NCBI RefSeq assembly: GCF_000146165.2
Contig: NC_004347.2
Location: forward strand, 4,821,029 to 4,885,028
DNA from: Shewanella oneidensis MR-1
GTDB taxonomy: Bacteria > Pseudomonadota > Gammaproteobacteria > Enterobacterales > Shewanellaceae
Length of the DNA: 64,000 bases
Direction of reading: 5' to 3'
The number at the start of each line of letters is the position of its first letter. The stretch's first letter is position 1. The translations under genes were made by a program, and so were the position numbers. Below, one piece after another: positions 55,549-64,000 of this stretch. Below the pieces are notes generated by a model. The model did no database searches and had not been told where the DNA came from. It saw only the letters and a list, made by a program, of their open reading frames with translations.

Positions 55549-56571
55549 ATGAATTCTCTTTGCCTGCTGAGGCTATCGGCTATCGGTGACGTCTGTCATG
55601 CCGTGGCGATGGTGCAGGCCATTCAGCGCCAATATCCCCATTTAACGATCACTTGGGTGATAGGCAAACTTGAATATCAGTTACTGAAGCACTTGCCCGG
55701 TATTGAGTTTGTGATTTTCGATAAATCCCAAGGCTGGCGTAGCTATTTTTATCTGCATAAGGCATTGAAAGGCCGTCGCTTTGATGTGCTGCTGCATATG
55801 CAAGTGGCGCTGCGTGCGACCTTGGCATCCCTCGCGATTTCGGCCAAAGTGCGGGTTGGTTTTGATCGTACCCGCGCCAAAGAAGGCCAATGGCTGGTCA
55901 CTAATTATCGGGTTGAACCTTTAGCCCAGCCTCATGTGCTCGATGGCTTTATGGGTTTTGCCAAGGCGATTGGCGTAAGCGATCTTACGCCCCAGTGGAA
56001 TATTCCGGTGCCCAAGGCGGACACTGAGTTTGCCCAAAGCCATATTGCCGAGGGTGAAAAGGTGTTGATTATTTGCGCGGCCGCCAGCAAAGCTGAGCGC
56101 AATTGGTTGCCCAAGCGTTATGTCGCGGTGGCGCAGCATGCGATCAACAAAGGTTATCGGGTAATACTTTGCGGCGGCCCCACCGCGCTCGAAAAAGCTT
56201 TAGCTGAACAAATTCTGCAGGCATGCCCGGCTAAACTCGATAATTTAGTCGGTAAAACCAGTTTGACTCAATTGCTTGCCCTGCTAAAACGCGCCAGTTT
56301 AGTGTTAGCGCCCGATACGGGCCCTGCGCATATGGCGGTCACACAAGGGACGCCTGTCATCGGTTTATATGCCCATTCTAATCCTGGCCGCACCGGGCCT
56401 TACCTATCGCAGCAATATGTGGTGAGCGCCTATCAGGAGGCCATCGCCTCACAACAAAGCGGTGAGGTGAAATGGGGAACACGCGCAAAGGGGGCTGATT
56501 TAATGGCGCTCATTAGTGTTGAAGCAGTGATAGATAAATTTGATCAGGTTATTCAGCAGACACACAGTTAA
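55549..56571 (+). CDS. Glycosyltransferase family 9 (heptosyltransferase-like)
   Basis: A 340-residue protein. I choose ATG 55549 (MNSLCLLRLSAIGDVCHAV); the frame from 55498 adds 17 residues without homology. 'LCLLRLSAIGDVCHAVAMVQ' is the GT9 N-terminal motif. The C-terminal nucleotide-sugar region is 'VLAPDTGPAHMAVTQGTPVIGLY', followed by 'NPGRTGPY'. It should add heptose to the LPS inner core (WaaC/WaaF-like); which position is uncertain. It is divergent from kdkA and begins a rightward run of core genes. Confidence 0.88.
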   Translation: MNSLCLLRLSAIGDVCHAVAMVQAIQRQYPHLTITWVIGKLEYQLLKHLPGIEFVIFDKSQGWRSYFYLHKALKGRRFDVLLHMQVALRATLASLAISAKVRVGFDRTRAKEGQWLVTNYRVEPLAQPHVLDGFMGFAKAIGVSDLTPQWNIPVPKADTEFAQSHIAEGEKVLIICAAASKAERNWLPKRYVAVAQHAINKGYRVILCGGPTALEKALAEQILQACPAKLDNLVGKTSLTQLLALLKRASLVLAPDTGPAHMAVTQGTPVIGLYAHSNPGRTGPYLSQQYVVSAYQEAIASQQSGEVKWGTRAKGADLMALISVEAVIDKFDQVIQQTHS

Positions 56572-56623
56572 CCACTGTTAGCCTGTCACCCTGAGTTTTA
56601 GATTATCGTTTAGGAGAAAAATC

Positions 56624-57709
56624 ATGCGGATAGCCATAGCCATCGACAGTTTAGCGGGTGGTGGAGCCGAGAAGGTCATGATTAACTTGGCAAAGCAGTT
56701 TATCAGCCTAGGGCATGAGCCGCATTTTTTGGTCATGGAAGATAATCGTTATTACGAAACCCCAGACAATTTACCTGTTCATCAATGCTTTGCTGACAAA
56801 GATAAAGATTATGACCACTTCGGGCGCCTAGGGGCATCGGTCGATAAGTTACGGGCAAAGATTGCCGAGATTGAGTCCCGAGTCGGTAAGTTCGATCTGT
56901 TTTTATCCAATCTTGATAAAACCAATTTGATGATGACCAAAACCGGGGTGACACCACTCTATGTGATTGTGCATTCATCGGTTGAAGAAGAATTGAGTCG
57001 TCAGTTTAAGTTAGGCCCCTTCGCCTACTTCAAGAAACTGCGGGCGAAAAAGGCACTTAATGGCCAGCATTTGATCACTGTATCCAATGGCATCGCTAAA
57101 GAGATTCAAGCTAAGGGGCGTTTGCACCCAGCATCAATGCGAACCATCTACAATCCATTTGAATTTAATGAAATTGTTGCTCAGTCACAGCAAGATAATC
57201 CGCAAATTCCTCAGGGTGACTATCTGATCCATGTGGGACGTTTTGCTAAGCAGAAGCGCCACGATGTGTTGTTTGAGGCTCTTAAACAGACCCAAAATCA
57301 GCTACCCGTAGTACTGTTATGTCATAACCATAAGAAGGCGATTAAAGCGGCAAAGAAATTCGGCATCGAGGAGCGCTTAATCATTCCTGGATTCCAGAGT
57401 AATCCTTTTCCTTGGATCAAACGTGCGAAAGCACTGGTGCTGAGTTCCGATTTCGAAGGATTGCCGACGGTGTTAATCGAATCCTTAGCCTGTGGCACAC
57501 CAGTGGTCAGTACCGATTGTCCACACGGACCGAATGAGATTTTGACCGGAAATCTGGCTCCCTATCTTGTGCCCCGTCGTAATCCTGCGGCCTTGGCGAA
57601 GATGATTGACGCCGTAGTCGCGCAGCCGCCATCCCTCGAAAATGTGGAGATTTTAGCTAAGGTGGATGCGACTGCGATTGCCGAACAATATCTAGCGCTA
57701 GCGAAATAA
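56624..57709 (+). CDS. GT4-family glycosyltransferase
   Basis: A 361-residue GT-B glycosyltransferase. 'IAIDSLAGGGAEKVMINLAK' is the N-terminal glycine-rich acceptor-side loop. The C-terminal donor site is 'VLSSDFEGLPTVLIESLACG', containing E-x7-E, then 'TPVVSTDCPHGPNEIL'. It probably extends the LPS core. It is clearly paralogous to the gene at 60305-61375, sharing the 'SDFEGLPTVxIESLACGTPV' and 'VSTDCPHGPNEILTG' blocks. It is preceded by AGGAGAAA and followed 19 bp later by the CDP-glycerol-type transferase. Confidence 0.88.
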   Translation: MRIAIAIDSLAGGGAEKVMINLAKQFISLGHEPHFLVMEDNRYYETPDNLPVHQCFADKDKDYDHFGRLGASVDKLRAKIAEIESRVGKFDLFLSNLDKTNLMMTKTGVTPLYVIVHSSVEEELSRQFKLGPFAYFKKLRAKKALNGQHLITVSNGIAKEIQAKGRLHPASMRTIYNPFEFNEIVAQSQQDNPQIPQGDYLIHVGRFAKQKRHDVLFEALKQTQNQLPVVLLCHNHKKAIKAAKKFGIEERLIIPGFQSNPFPWIKRAKALVLSSDFEGLPTVLIESLACGTPVVSTDCPHGPNEILTGNLAPYLVPRRNPAALAKMIDAVVAQPPSLENVEILAKVDATAIAEQYLALAK

Positions 57710-57728
57710 TTTACCCGAGGAGAAAGCG

Positions 57729-58805
57729 GTGGAAGTGCGTAAATCAAGCAAAAGACGTTATTTGTTGTACATAGCACAGAACTATTCCTATGCGATGCTC
57801 AGGCCGCTGCAGCAAGTGATTCTGGCGCGTGGCGATGAGGTATGTTGGTTCCTCGAAGGCCGTGAGGTCGACCCCAAATTCCTTAAAGCGGATGAAAAAC
57901 GCTTACCCGATATCGATGCCGTTAAGGCGTGGAAACCCGATGCTGTGTTCGTGCCGGGTAACGTGGTGCCAAGTTTTATCCCTGGGGTAAAAGTAGGGGT
58001 GTTCCACGGTTTTAACGCGGGCAAAATGAATCATAAGGGGCGAGAAGATCACTTCGAAATCCGCGATTGCTTTGACCTGTATTGCACCCAAGGGCCGGCG
58101 ACGACGCTACCTTTCCTTGAGCTAGAGAAAAAATTCGGCACCTTTACCGTAGCCGAAACGGGCTGGCCAGCGCTCGATCCTTTATTTATTGAAAATAAAG
58201 ACAATCCTTACATTAAGCCCGATGATCCACGGCCAGTAGTGCTGTTTTGCTCGACATTCTCCCCCAGTCTGACCTGTGCGCCTGAGGTATTCGAGCAGAT
58301 AAAAGCCCTGTCGCAAAAGAGCCAGTGGCGCTGGTTAGTACAATTCCATCCTAAGATGAAGCCAAGTATTGTTGAGCAATATAAGACTCTCGAAAATGAA
58401 AATCTCCAGTTTGTGGAAACCGACAACGTGATCCCGCTTCTGCAGGCAGGAGATGTGATGCTCTGCGATACCTCGTCGATTTTATTGATGTTTTTAATGC
58501 AGCGTAAGCCTGTAGTGACCTTTAAAAATCAGTCACCGAAGGCGCATTTAATCGATATTAACCGAGTCGAAGAGATTGAACCTGCAATCACTAGAGCGCT
58601 CAGCCGCACCGATGATTTGATGGCGCATATCCATGATTATTGTAATCAAATCCACCCTACGGGAGATGGTCAGTCGAGCCAGCGTGTACTCGCGGCGACC
58701 GATGCTCTGATCGATAAGGGAACCGCTTGGCTTAAACCTAAGCCATTGAACCTACTGCGACACTTTAAAATGCGCCGCAAGTTAGGCTATTGGAAATTGT
58801 TTTAA
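57729..58805 (+). CDS. CDP-glycerol glycerophosphotransferase-like protein
   Basis: A 358-residue protein starting at GTG 57729 (AGGAG upstream). It shows the GT-B-like fold of the TagF/TagB family: 'VFVPGNVVPSFIPGVKVGVFHG', then 'RPVVLFCSTFSPSLTC', 'WLVQFHPKMKPSIV', and 'AGDVMLCDTSSILLMFLMQRKPVV'. The His in 'FHPK' and the 'CDTSSILLMF' segment are typical of this family's catalytic and nucleotide sites. Such enzymes transfer glycerol-phosphate or related polyol-phosphates from CDP-alcohols. In an LPS core cluster it may decorate the core with a phospho-alcohol; that is inference. Confidence 0.82.
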   Translation: MEVRKSSKRRYLLYIAQNYSYAMLRPLQQVILARGDEVCWFLEGREVDPKFLKADEKRLPDIDAVKAWKPDAVFVPGNVVPSFIPGVKVGVFHGFNAGKMNHKGREDHFEIRDCFDLYCTQGPATTLPFLELEKKFGTFTVAETGWPALDPLFIENKDNPYIKPDDPRPVVLFCSTFSPSLTCAPEVFEQIKALSQKSQWRWLVQFHPKMKPSIVEQYKTLENENLQFVETDNVIPLLQAGDVMLCDTSSILLMFLMQRKPVVTFKNQSPKAHLIDINRVEEIEPAITRALSRTDDLMAHIHDYCNQIHPTGDGQSSQRVLAATDALIDKGTAWLKPKPLNLLRHFKMRRKLGYWKLF

Positions 58806-58813
58806 GAAAAAGT

Positions 58814-58836
58814 AAGGCCGACATAGTGTCGGCCTT
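58814..58836. terminator. Bidirectional terminator between convergent core genes
   Basis: AAGGCCGACA / TGTCGGCCTT with GTTTTTAG to the right and, on the minus strand, ACTTTTTCTT. It lies between the stops at 58805 and 58841. Confidence 0.9.
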
Positions 58837-58840
58837 GTTT

Positions 58841-60019
58841 TTAGCTTTGCGCTTTAGTCTCTTCGACCAGCTTAAAGATAATTTCTTGCATGTTTTTCTG
58901 AAAATCTTCAATGCTGTGGTTAGCTTTGATGTAGTTAACCGCTTTTAGCGCCAGCTCTCGGCGTAGCGGCTCGTTTTCCATCAAATGGCGGATACCGTCG
59001 ACAAAGAGTGGGACTTTATCGAAACCATCCCCTAATACCGTGCCGGTAAATACTCCAAATTGGCTGGTGAGTTCATCTGGATCACGACAGCTCACGAGCA
59101 GCGTTCCGTAGGATAGGGCTTCCAAAAACGAAATTGGTAGTGCCTCGTGGATTGAGGTGTTCACTAAAATTTTAGCGTCCTTAATCAACTGTGCTTTTTT
59201 CTCGCCCTCAACATGTCCTACAAAGTGTAAGTTAGGAATATCAAGGTAGTTATTCATGATGGATTGGTTTTTCTTGGACTGTCTGAAGGATTGACCAAGC
59301 ATGAAAAACTCATATTCTGGCATCAGTTTGGCAATCTCACAGAACAACCAGCCACGCTTAACCGACTCGATACGGCCGAGGAAGATAATGTGATTTTTCT
59401 TCAGATGGGTTTCGACATCGAAGCTGTGATCGATTTCGATAGGATTAGGTAAGTATTTGATCTCGGTTTTATCGTCGAGGTTGTAAAGATCCCGCGCTTT
59501 TCTATCGAGAAAACGTGCTTGAGAAATAAAGGAAACTTTACCCGCGGCCCATAGGTCGTGGACAAACTGATAAATGTTGCTATCCCAATAACTTTTCTCA
59601 GGAAAAAGTTTTACGGTATTAATCTCGTCCCACTCGTAATCGGGGCGCGGATCTTGAACCCAGAACAACAGTTTTTTATCGATATTTGGGATTGTTTTAA
59701 GAATTCGATAGGAATGTGTCGTCATTTCGATGGATAAGAAAAGATCATAGTTTTTCTTTTTTAAGAATCTAATATTAAGAAAATCCATAAACTTAGCAGC
59801 AAGACGATACACTTTGATACCATCAATCATATAACGACGAGGAATTAAGCGCTGTTTACTACAATCTTTCTTTATCAGTACTTCTACTTCAATATTCTCA
59901 TTGGGTAAGTGTTTGGCGATCAGATGACGGGCAAGAAAGCCGTATCCACCGTACACTGTACCTGTACCTGTACCACCAAAATATTCATCGACTAATAAAG
60001 CGACCTTTAGTTTACCCAT
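58841..60019 (-). CDS. GT4-family glycosyltransferase (second type)
   Basis: A 392-residue GT-B enzyme. I choose ATG 60017-60019 (MGKLKVALLVDEYFGGTGTG) with GGGGT upstream. An N-terminal glycine-rich loop 'EYFGGTGTGTVYGGYGFLAR' is followed by a C-terminal 'IIFLGRIESVKRGWLFCEIA' and the donor-binding 'STSIHEALPISFLEALSYG' (E-x7-E). It is unlike the two paralogous GT4 genes nearby. The acceptor is unknown. The 285-bp AT-rich gap 60020-60304 upstream, with several long A/T runs, shows no gene. Confidence 0.85.
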   Translation of the reverse strand: MGKLKVALLVDEYFGGTGTGTVYGGYGFLARHLIAKHLPNENIEVEVLIKKDCSKQRLIPRRYMIDGIKVYRLAAKFMDFLNIRFLKKKNYDLFLSIEMTTHSYRILKTIPNIDKKLLFWVQDPRPDYEWDEINTVKLFPEKSYWDSNIYQFVHDLWAAGKVSFISQARFLDRKARDLYNLDDKTEIKYLPNPIEIDHSFDVETHLKKNHIIFLGRIESVKRGWLFCEIAKLMPEYEFFMLGQSFRQSKKNQSIMNNYLDIPNLHFVGHVEGEKKAQLIKDAKILVNTSIHEALPISFLEALSYGTLLVSCRDPDELTSQFGVFTGTVLGDGFDKVPLFVDGIRHLMENEPLRRELALKAVNYIKANHSIEDFQKNMQEIIFKLVEETKAQS

Positions 60020-60304
60020 AATTACCCCAAAAATACTCACAAAGTCCATTTGTGAGACAAATTTATTCGAAGACGAGTATTTTGAGGTTTTTAATTCTGC
60101 TGATCAATTAAATAATTATTTTATTAATACAGAACGGAGTTTTATATAGCTAGTTTTTTTAAATGTGTTTAATTTGTATCAGTTTAATAAAAGCATTAGG
60201 GTGATTAATTGAATCAAAAACATAATTGATACAATTGTTATGTAAAAATTTAATGCGCACCCACTCTGTATCAATTTGTTGCGACTTTAATTAAAAATGG
60301 TAAT

Positions 60305-61375
60305 TTATTGCGCTAAGTTAATATATTGAGCGGCAATATATTGGCTGTCTACTGCCTTTAATATTTCTAGATTGTCTAAAGCAGGTGGTGAGGCTAAGCA
60401 CTCTAGTGCCTTTTGCGCCAGCAGCGCGGGTTGGCGAACGGGGACGAGATATTGTGCTAAATGCCCTGTGAGAATTTCATTGGGCCCGTGTGGGCAATCA
60501 GTACTGACGACAGGCGTACCACAGGCTAAAGACTCAATTACAACGGTCGGTAAGCCTTCAAAATCTGAGCTGAGTAACATCAACTCGGCTTTGGCAATCC
60601 AGGCGTAGGGATTGTGTTGAAACCCTGGAGTGATGATTCTGTGTTCGACACCGTATTTCTTGGCCAGTTTGCGTGCCTTCTTGGGGCGGTTGCACAGCAG
60701 GACAAGCTTAGGGGCTGTTGGCATATCCCTAAGTGCCTTAAACAAAATATCGTGGCGCTTTTGCCGTGTCACGCGGCCGACATGGATCATATAAGGCACG
60801 TTTGGGATTTCGGCAATAACTTCCTGAGTCTTCTTGCGGATTTCCTCTAATCTAAAGGGATTGTAGATTGTCTGGACGCTTTGCGGCTTGAGCCAAGAAG
60901 TGGCTCTTAGTTCGTCTGCAATACCATTCGAAACTGTGATGATTTTTTTGCCTATCAGTGCCTTGGCTTTTTTCCAGCGGCGCCAGAAATGCACTGGACC
61001 GCGCTTTAATTCCATCAATAGCTCTTGCTTAAGGGCGCAATGGCAAAAGTAGTAGCAGGGTTCGAAGTCGCAACCCGATACAACTACATCGCAGTCGGTC
61101 GAGTTACTTAAAAATAGCGAGAACTTACCTGATTGTTCCGCTTCGGCCACCTTGGCCTTCAGGTGTTGTCTTTGTTCCTGTAGGCTTGGCTTTTGGCCGG
61201 CGTCATACAGGTAATGAATCGTCACATTTTCTGGCGGCATAAAATCTCCCTCTTTATGGAACACAAAGAGGTGAACATCTTGCCCGGCTTCCTGCAGCAC
61301 TTCGGCCTGAGATAAGGCAATTTTGACCGTGCCATTCGAGAAAAAGTTATGGCAAAAAATGGCGATTTTTTTCAT
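60305..61375 (-). CDS. GT4-family glycosyltransferase, paralogue of the 56.6 kb gene
   Basis: A 356-residue GT-B enzyme from ATG 61373-61375 (MKKIAIFCHNFFSNGTVKIA); the frame extends to 61474 without family support. Key blocks are 'KKIITVSNGIADEL', 'QTIYNPFRLEEI', 'YMIHVGRVTRQKRHDILFKA', and the donor site 'LLSSDFEGLPTVVIESLACG' (E-x7-E). It shares this core with the gene at 56624-57709, pointing to an old duplication. It is likely an LPS core transferase with a different acceptor specificity. Confidence 0.88.
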   Translation of the reverse strand: MKKIAIFCHNFFSNGTVKIALSQAEVLQEAGQDVHLFVFHKEGDFMPPENVTIHYLYDAGQKPSLQEQRQHLKAKVAEAEQSGKFSLFLSNSTDCDVVVSGCDFEPCYYFCHCALKQELLMELKRGPVHFWRRWKKAKALIGKKIITVSNGIADELRATSWLKPQSVQTIYNPFRLEEIRKKTQEVIAEIPNVPYMIHVGRVTRQKRHDILFKALRDMPTAPKLVLLCNRPKKARKLAKKYGVEHRIITPGFQHNPYAWIAKAELMLLSSDFEGLPTVVIESLACGTPVVSTDCPHGPNEILTGHLAQYLVPVRQPALLAQKALECLASPPALDNLEILKAVDSQYIAAQYINLAQ

Positions 61376-61617
61376 ATAAGTGCTCTGATTACGTGGACTT
61401 AATCGGTTGCAGTATGGTTTTAATCCTCCTCGGTTGGATGAAAACCATTGCCTACTTAATCCAATATATTGCAAGTCGGTATTATATCAGTTCATGCCTT
61501 TACATGGGCTTAATCCGAGGAATTCTTGCCAGTATTTCAATTTTTAATGGGATTTTTGGTGGTTTTTATCTGGAAGATTCACTCAAGTGGCTAAAACGAG
61601 TAGACTGGTGGCAATGA

Positions 61618-62142
<525 letters not shown>

Positions 62143-62207
62143 TTAGGCTTAACTTTTTTCGTGAAACTATGGGGTATTGCCCTCACTGTGATAATGAAAA
62201 GGATTTT

Positions 62208-63692
62208 ATGAAGGATGTTATGAAGGCTTTTTTGACCCCGACTCTCCTCGCAGCTAGCGTTGCATCTGGTTTATGGTTTTCATCGACGGTTGCTGCCGCT
62301 CCTTGGGTGGATGCCTCTGACATTTATTTAAGAGCTGATATTCAAGCACTTGCCGATGCTGGTGTGATCCGTGTGCCTGTGAATACCTTTCCATTAATGT
62401 GGTCAGGAATTGGTGGCGATTTAGCAAAAGTAGAGCCTGAATTGCTTTCTCCCAGATTAGTGCAAGCCTTTGCTCGGGTTAATTTTTACTATCAAAACGC
62501 CGTCGATAATCGCGGCAATGCGAGGGTTAAAGTCTCGGGCGCGACCGATCCGGCTCGTTTTCAGCATTATGGCTCCGACTATCGTGAAAAGGGTGAGGTT
62601 AAAGCTTCCTACGAATATTTAGGCTCGCGTGTGGCCTATAAAACCACGGTTGCAGAAACTTACGATCCGCAAGATAACAAAAACTTCCGCCTCGATGAGT
62701 CTTATTTCGCGGTGATCATGGGCAACTGGATTGCGACTTTAGGTACGGTGGAGCAATGGTGGGGCCCAGGATTTGATTCATCACTCCATCGCTCAAATAA
62801 TGCGCGCCCGATGCAGTCACTATCACTCAGCCGCAATAATGCCGCCGCCTTTGAAACCCCATGGTTAGCTTGGATTGGGCCTTGGGCCTTCAAGACCGGT
62901 TTTAGCATGGCAGAAAAAGAGCGCGCTGTGCCAAAAACAGCTGAATGGGATATGCGCTTTACTGCCAAACCGATTAAACAACTAGAGGTTGGTCTGTCTT
63001 GGTCGACACTCTTTTGCGGTGAAGGGCAAAATTGCGACTTCGATTCCTGGTGGGATTCTGTGGCTGGCAATGCTGTTTGTATCGACGGTTCAGATTCTTG
63101 TCTTGCTGAGCAGCGCCGTGACGCGGGCCATAAAACCCAAAGCATCGATTTACGCTATGCCGACACTTGGCAGGATATTCCCGTCGGTTTGTATCTCGAG
63201 CATAGCTGCGAAAATGGTAGCGATTGTGGCTCGCTTTGGGGCATCGATAGCCATTTCGGTACAGCGGGTAAACAGTTCAAGCTGTTTATGGAGTATTCAG
63301 ACACCTTTGTTGAATGTGGTGGCAAGGCAAATTGCTTCTATGAAGATCCTGTCTATTTAAGTGGAGCGCGTTACTACGGCAGAGCCTTAGGCTCGACCTA
63401 TGATAGTGATGCTCAAGTCTTTGTATTGGGTTTGGTAGGTCAGTTCCATAACAGCCGTGGATTCACTTCGTTATTACGTTATGCCAAATTAAATAAAGAT
63501 GGCACTAATGTGGCGACGACTTGGGCTCCACAGCCACCGAAGGAAGATTTGTTGATGCTGGAGCTTTCCTACCGTATGCCCGTTTGGAAGGGTATGTGGA
63601 GTGTAGGTGGCACAGTGTCGAGATCAGAATTTGAGGTACAAGATAACGATACCAACGCAACCTTCTTTAGCAGTTTTGAATATCGTTTTTAA
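62208..63692 (+). CDS. Wzi-like capsule-assembly outer-membrane protein
   Basis: I choose ATG 62208 with AAGGA upstream (494 residues); ATG 62220 is also possible. A signal peptide ends 'STVAAAPW'. The start of the mature part ('DIYLRADIQALADAGVIRVPV') and 'MGNWIATLGTVEQWWGPGFD' are typical of the Wzi family, which folds as an 18-strand outer-membrane barrel binding capsule polysaccharide. The C-terminus ends in aromatic Phe ('FFSSFEYRF'), the usual outer-membrane barrel sorting signal. It follows coaD by about 65 bp and is closed by a strong terminator. Confidence 0.9.
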   Translation: MKDVMKAFLTPTLLAASVASGLWFSSTVAAAPWVDASDIYLRADIQALADAGVIRVPVNTFPLMWSGIGGDLAKVEPELLSPRLVQAFARVNFYYQNAVDNRGNARVKVSGATDPARFQHYGSDYREKGEVKASYEYLGSRVAYKTTVAETYDPQDNKNFRLDESYFAVIMGNWIATLGTVEQWWGPGFDSSLHRSNNARPMQSLSLSRNNAAAFETPWLAWIGPWAFKTGFSMAEKERAVPKTAEWDMRFTAKPIKQLEVGLSWSTLFCGEGQNCDFDSWWDSVAGNAVCIDGSDSCLAEQRRDAGHKTQSIDLRYADTWQDIPVGLYLEHSCENGSDCGSLWGIDSHFGTAGKQFKLFMEYSDTFVECGGKANCFYEDPVYLSGARYYGRALGSTYDSDAQVFVLGLVGQFHNSRGFTSLLRYAKLNKDGTNVATTWAPQPPKEDLLMLELSYRMPVWKGMWSVGGTVSRSEFEVQDNDTNATFFSSFEYRF

Positions 63693-63710
63693 GTTTTTAT
63701 TTTTATAAAC

Positions 63711-63737
63711 AAAGGCCTGCTAAAACGCAGGCCTTTT
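63711..63737 (+). terminator. Terminator of the Wzi-like gene
   Basis: AAAGGCCTGC-TAAAAC-GCAGGCCTTTTT, a strong stem with a T-run, 19 bp after the stop codon. Confidence 0.92.
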
Positions 63738-63786
63738 TATGTCTTAAAGTAATTATACCAATCACATTAAATATCTAATCAGTTCA

Positions 63787-63883
63787 GAGCCTCACAGGCA
63801 TCTCAATCCAAGGCGCATTGACGAAGAAATGGTTATTCCCTTTTAAGTCAATGTAACACGGGAGTGAGATGCCTGTGAGGCTC
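63787..63883. repeat. Inverted repeat (19-bp arms)
   Basis: The 19-bp arms GAGCCTCACAGGCATCTCA (63787-63805) and its exact complement (63865-63883) enclose 59 bp. Another inverted repeat follows directly. The block is non-coding and looks like a dispersed intergenic element that may continue beyond the window. Confidence 0.75.
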
Positions 63884-63895
63884 CCGAAGGGCGGG

Positions 63896-63982
63896 GTTGA
63901 ACGGGCTTTATACTGCGTTTAAGGCTTTCGACAGAGCGCCACTATGCCTTCAAGCCTTCGCCTTGTCTAAAGCCCGTTTAAC
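63896..63982. repeat. Second inverted repeat of the right-edge element
   Basis: GTTGAACGGGCTTTA (63896-63910) pairs with TAAAGCCCGTTTAAC (63968-63982), one mismatch, with nested AAGGCTT / AAGCCTT inside. It adjoins the 63787-63883 repeat, so both may belong to one element. Confidence 0.65.
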
Positions 63983-64000
63983 TCCCGCTGAATGAACAGA

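Noticed and set aside
61393..61617. Hydrophobic 74-codon plus-strand frame before coaD
   Set aside because: No ribosome site and odd composition. It overlaps the 5' extension of a minus-strand glycosyltransferase frame and probably reflects AT-rich promoter DNA.

Overview
The window looks like a chromosomal segment of a Shewanella species close to the S. oneidensis / MR-4 / MR-7 / ANA-3 group. This is judged from gene content and order: comF-bioH, tex-greB-ompR-envZ, sbp-cysTWA, engB-spf-polA, kbl-tdh, waaA-kdkA-coaD. The flanks are conserved gammaproteobacterial housekeeping DNA. The middle (about 12-26 kb and 31-42 kb) is more variable, with two-component systems, repeats, a toxin-antitoxin pair, an unrecognised GTPase and several broken genes.

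Layout. 0-9.8 kb: end of comF, bioH, a Gln-rich protein, an LtaS-type sulfatase, tex, greB, a 279-bp TA-flanked inverted-repeat element, ompR-envZ. 9.9-16.4 kb: a chemoreceptor; a DUF5666 lipoprotein divergent from a response regulator/histidine kinase/BOF-protein group; a peroxiredoxin. 16.5-20 kb: a second copy of the inverted-repeat element whose end supplies the stop codon of a ParE/RelE-type toxin; its antitoxin; a small unknown protein; a palindromic repeat patch; a dynamin-like GTPase. 20-25.6 kb: a GlyGly-CTERM protein, then PepSY/PhoP-like/PhoQ-like genes and a DUF3300 protein. 26-30.8 kb: sulfate uptake genes led by an RBBP9-type hydrolase and a DUF2292 protein. 30.9-42 kb: a MASE1-CHASE-PAS-GGDEF-EAL protein with an early nonsense codon, a frameshifted L,D-transpeptidase, rsmJ/rlmJ, lytic transglycosylase/DUF3137/LemA, a candidate small RNA, and a small membrane protein gene with an in-frame stop. 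42-53 kb: cytochrome c4, engB, Spot 42 RNA, polA, elbB, glpE-glpG, kbl-tdh, a TetR regulator. 53-64 kb: LPS core genes (waaA, kdkA, a heptosyltransferase-like gene, three GT4-type glycosyltransferases, a CDP-glycerol-transferase-like gene), coaD, a Wzi-like outer-membrane protein, and a block of inverted repeats at the right edge.

The most informative new signals are regulatory. Two different 11-bp-period tandem boxes, as expected for OmpR-family regulators, sit in front of genes flanking two uncharacterised two-component systems. TTCA-N7-TTCA with a -10-like hexamer 12 nt downstream precedes both the GlyGly-CTERM gene and the DUF3300 gene around the PhoPQ-like pair. CTTCAC-N5-CTTCAC precedes both the DUF5666 lipoprotein and the BOF-protein gene around the 13.4 kb pair. 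Each suggests a small local envelope-stress regulon.

The best candidate for an undescribed system is the TA-GTPase island at 16.5-20 kb. Its function cannot be assigned from sequence alone. Four genes carry apparent lesions (two in-frame TGA codons, two frameshifts); strain-specific decay and sequencing error are both possible.
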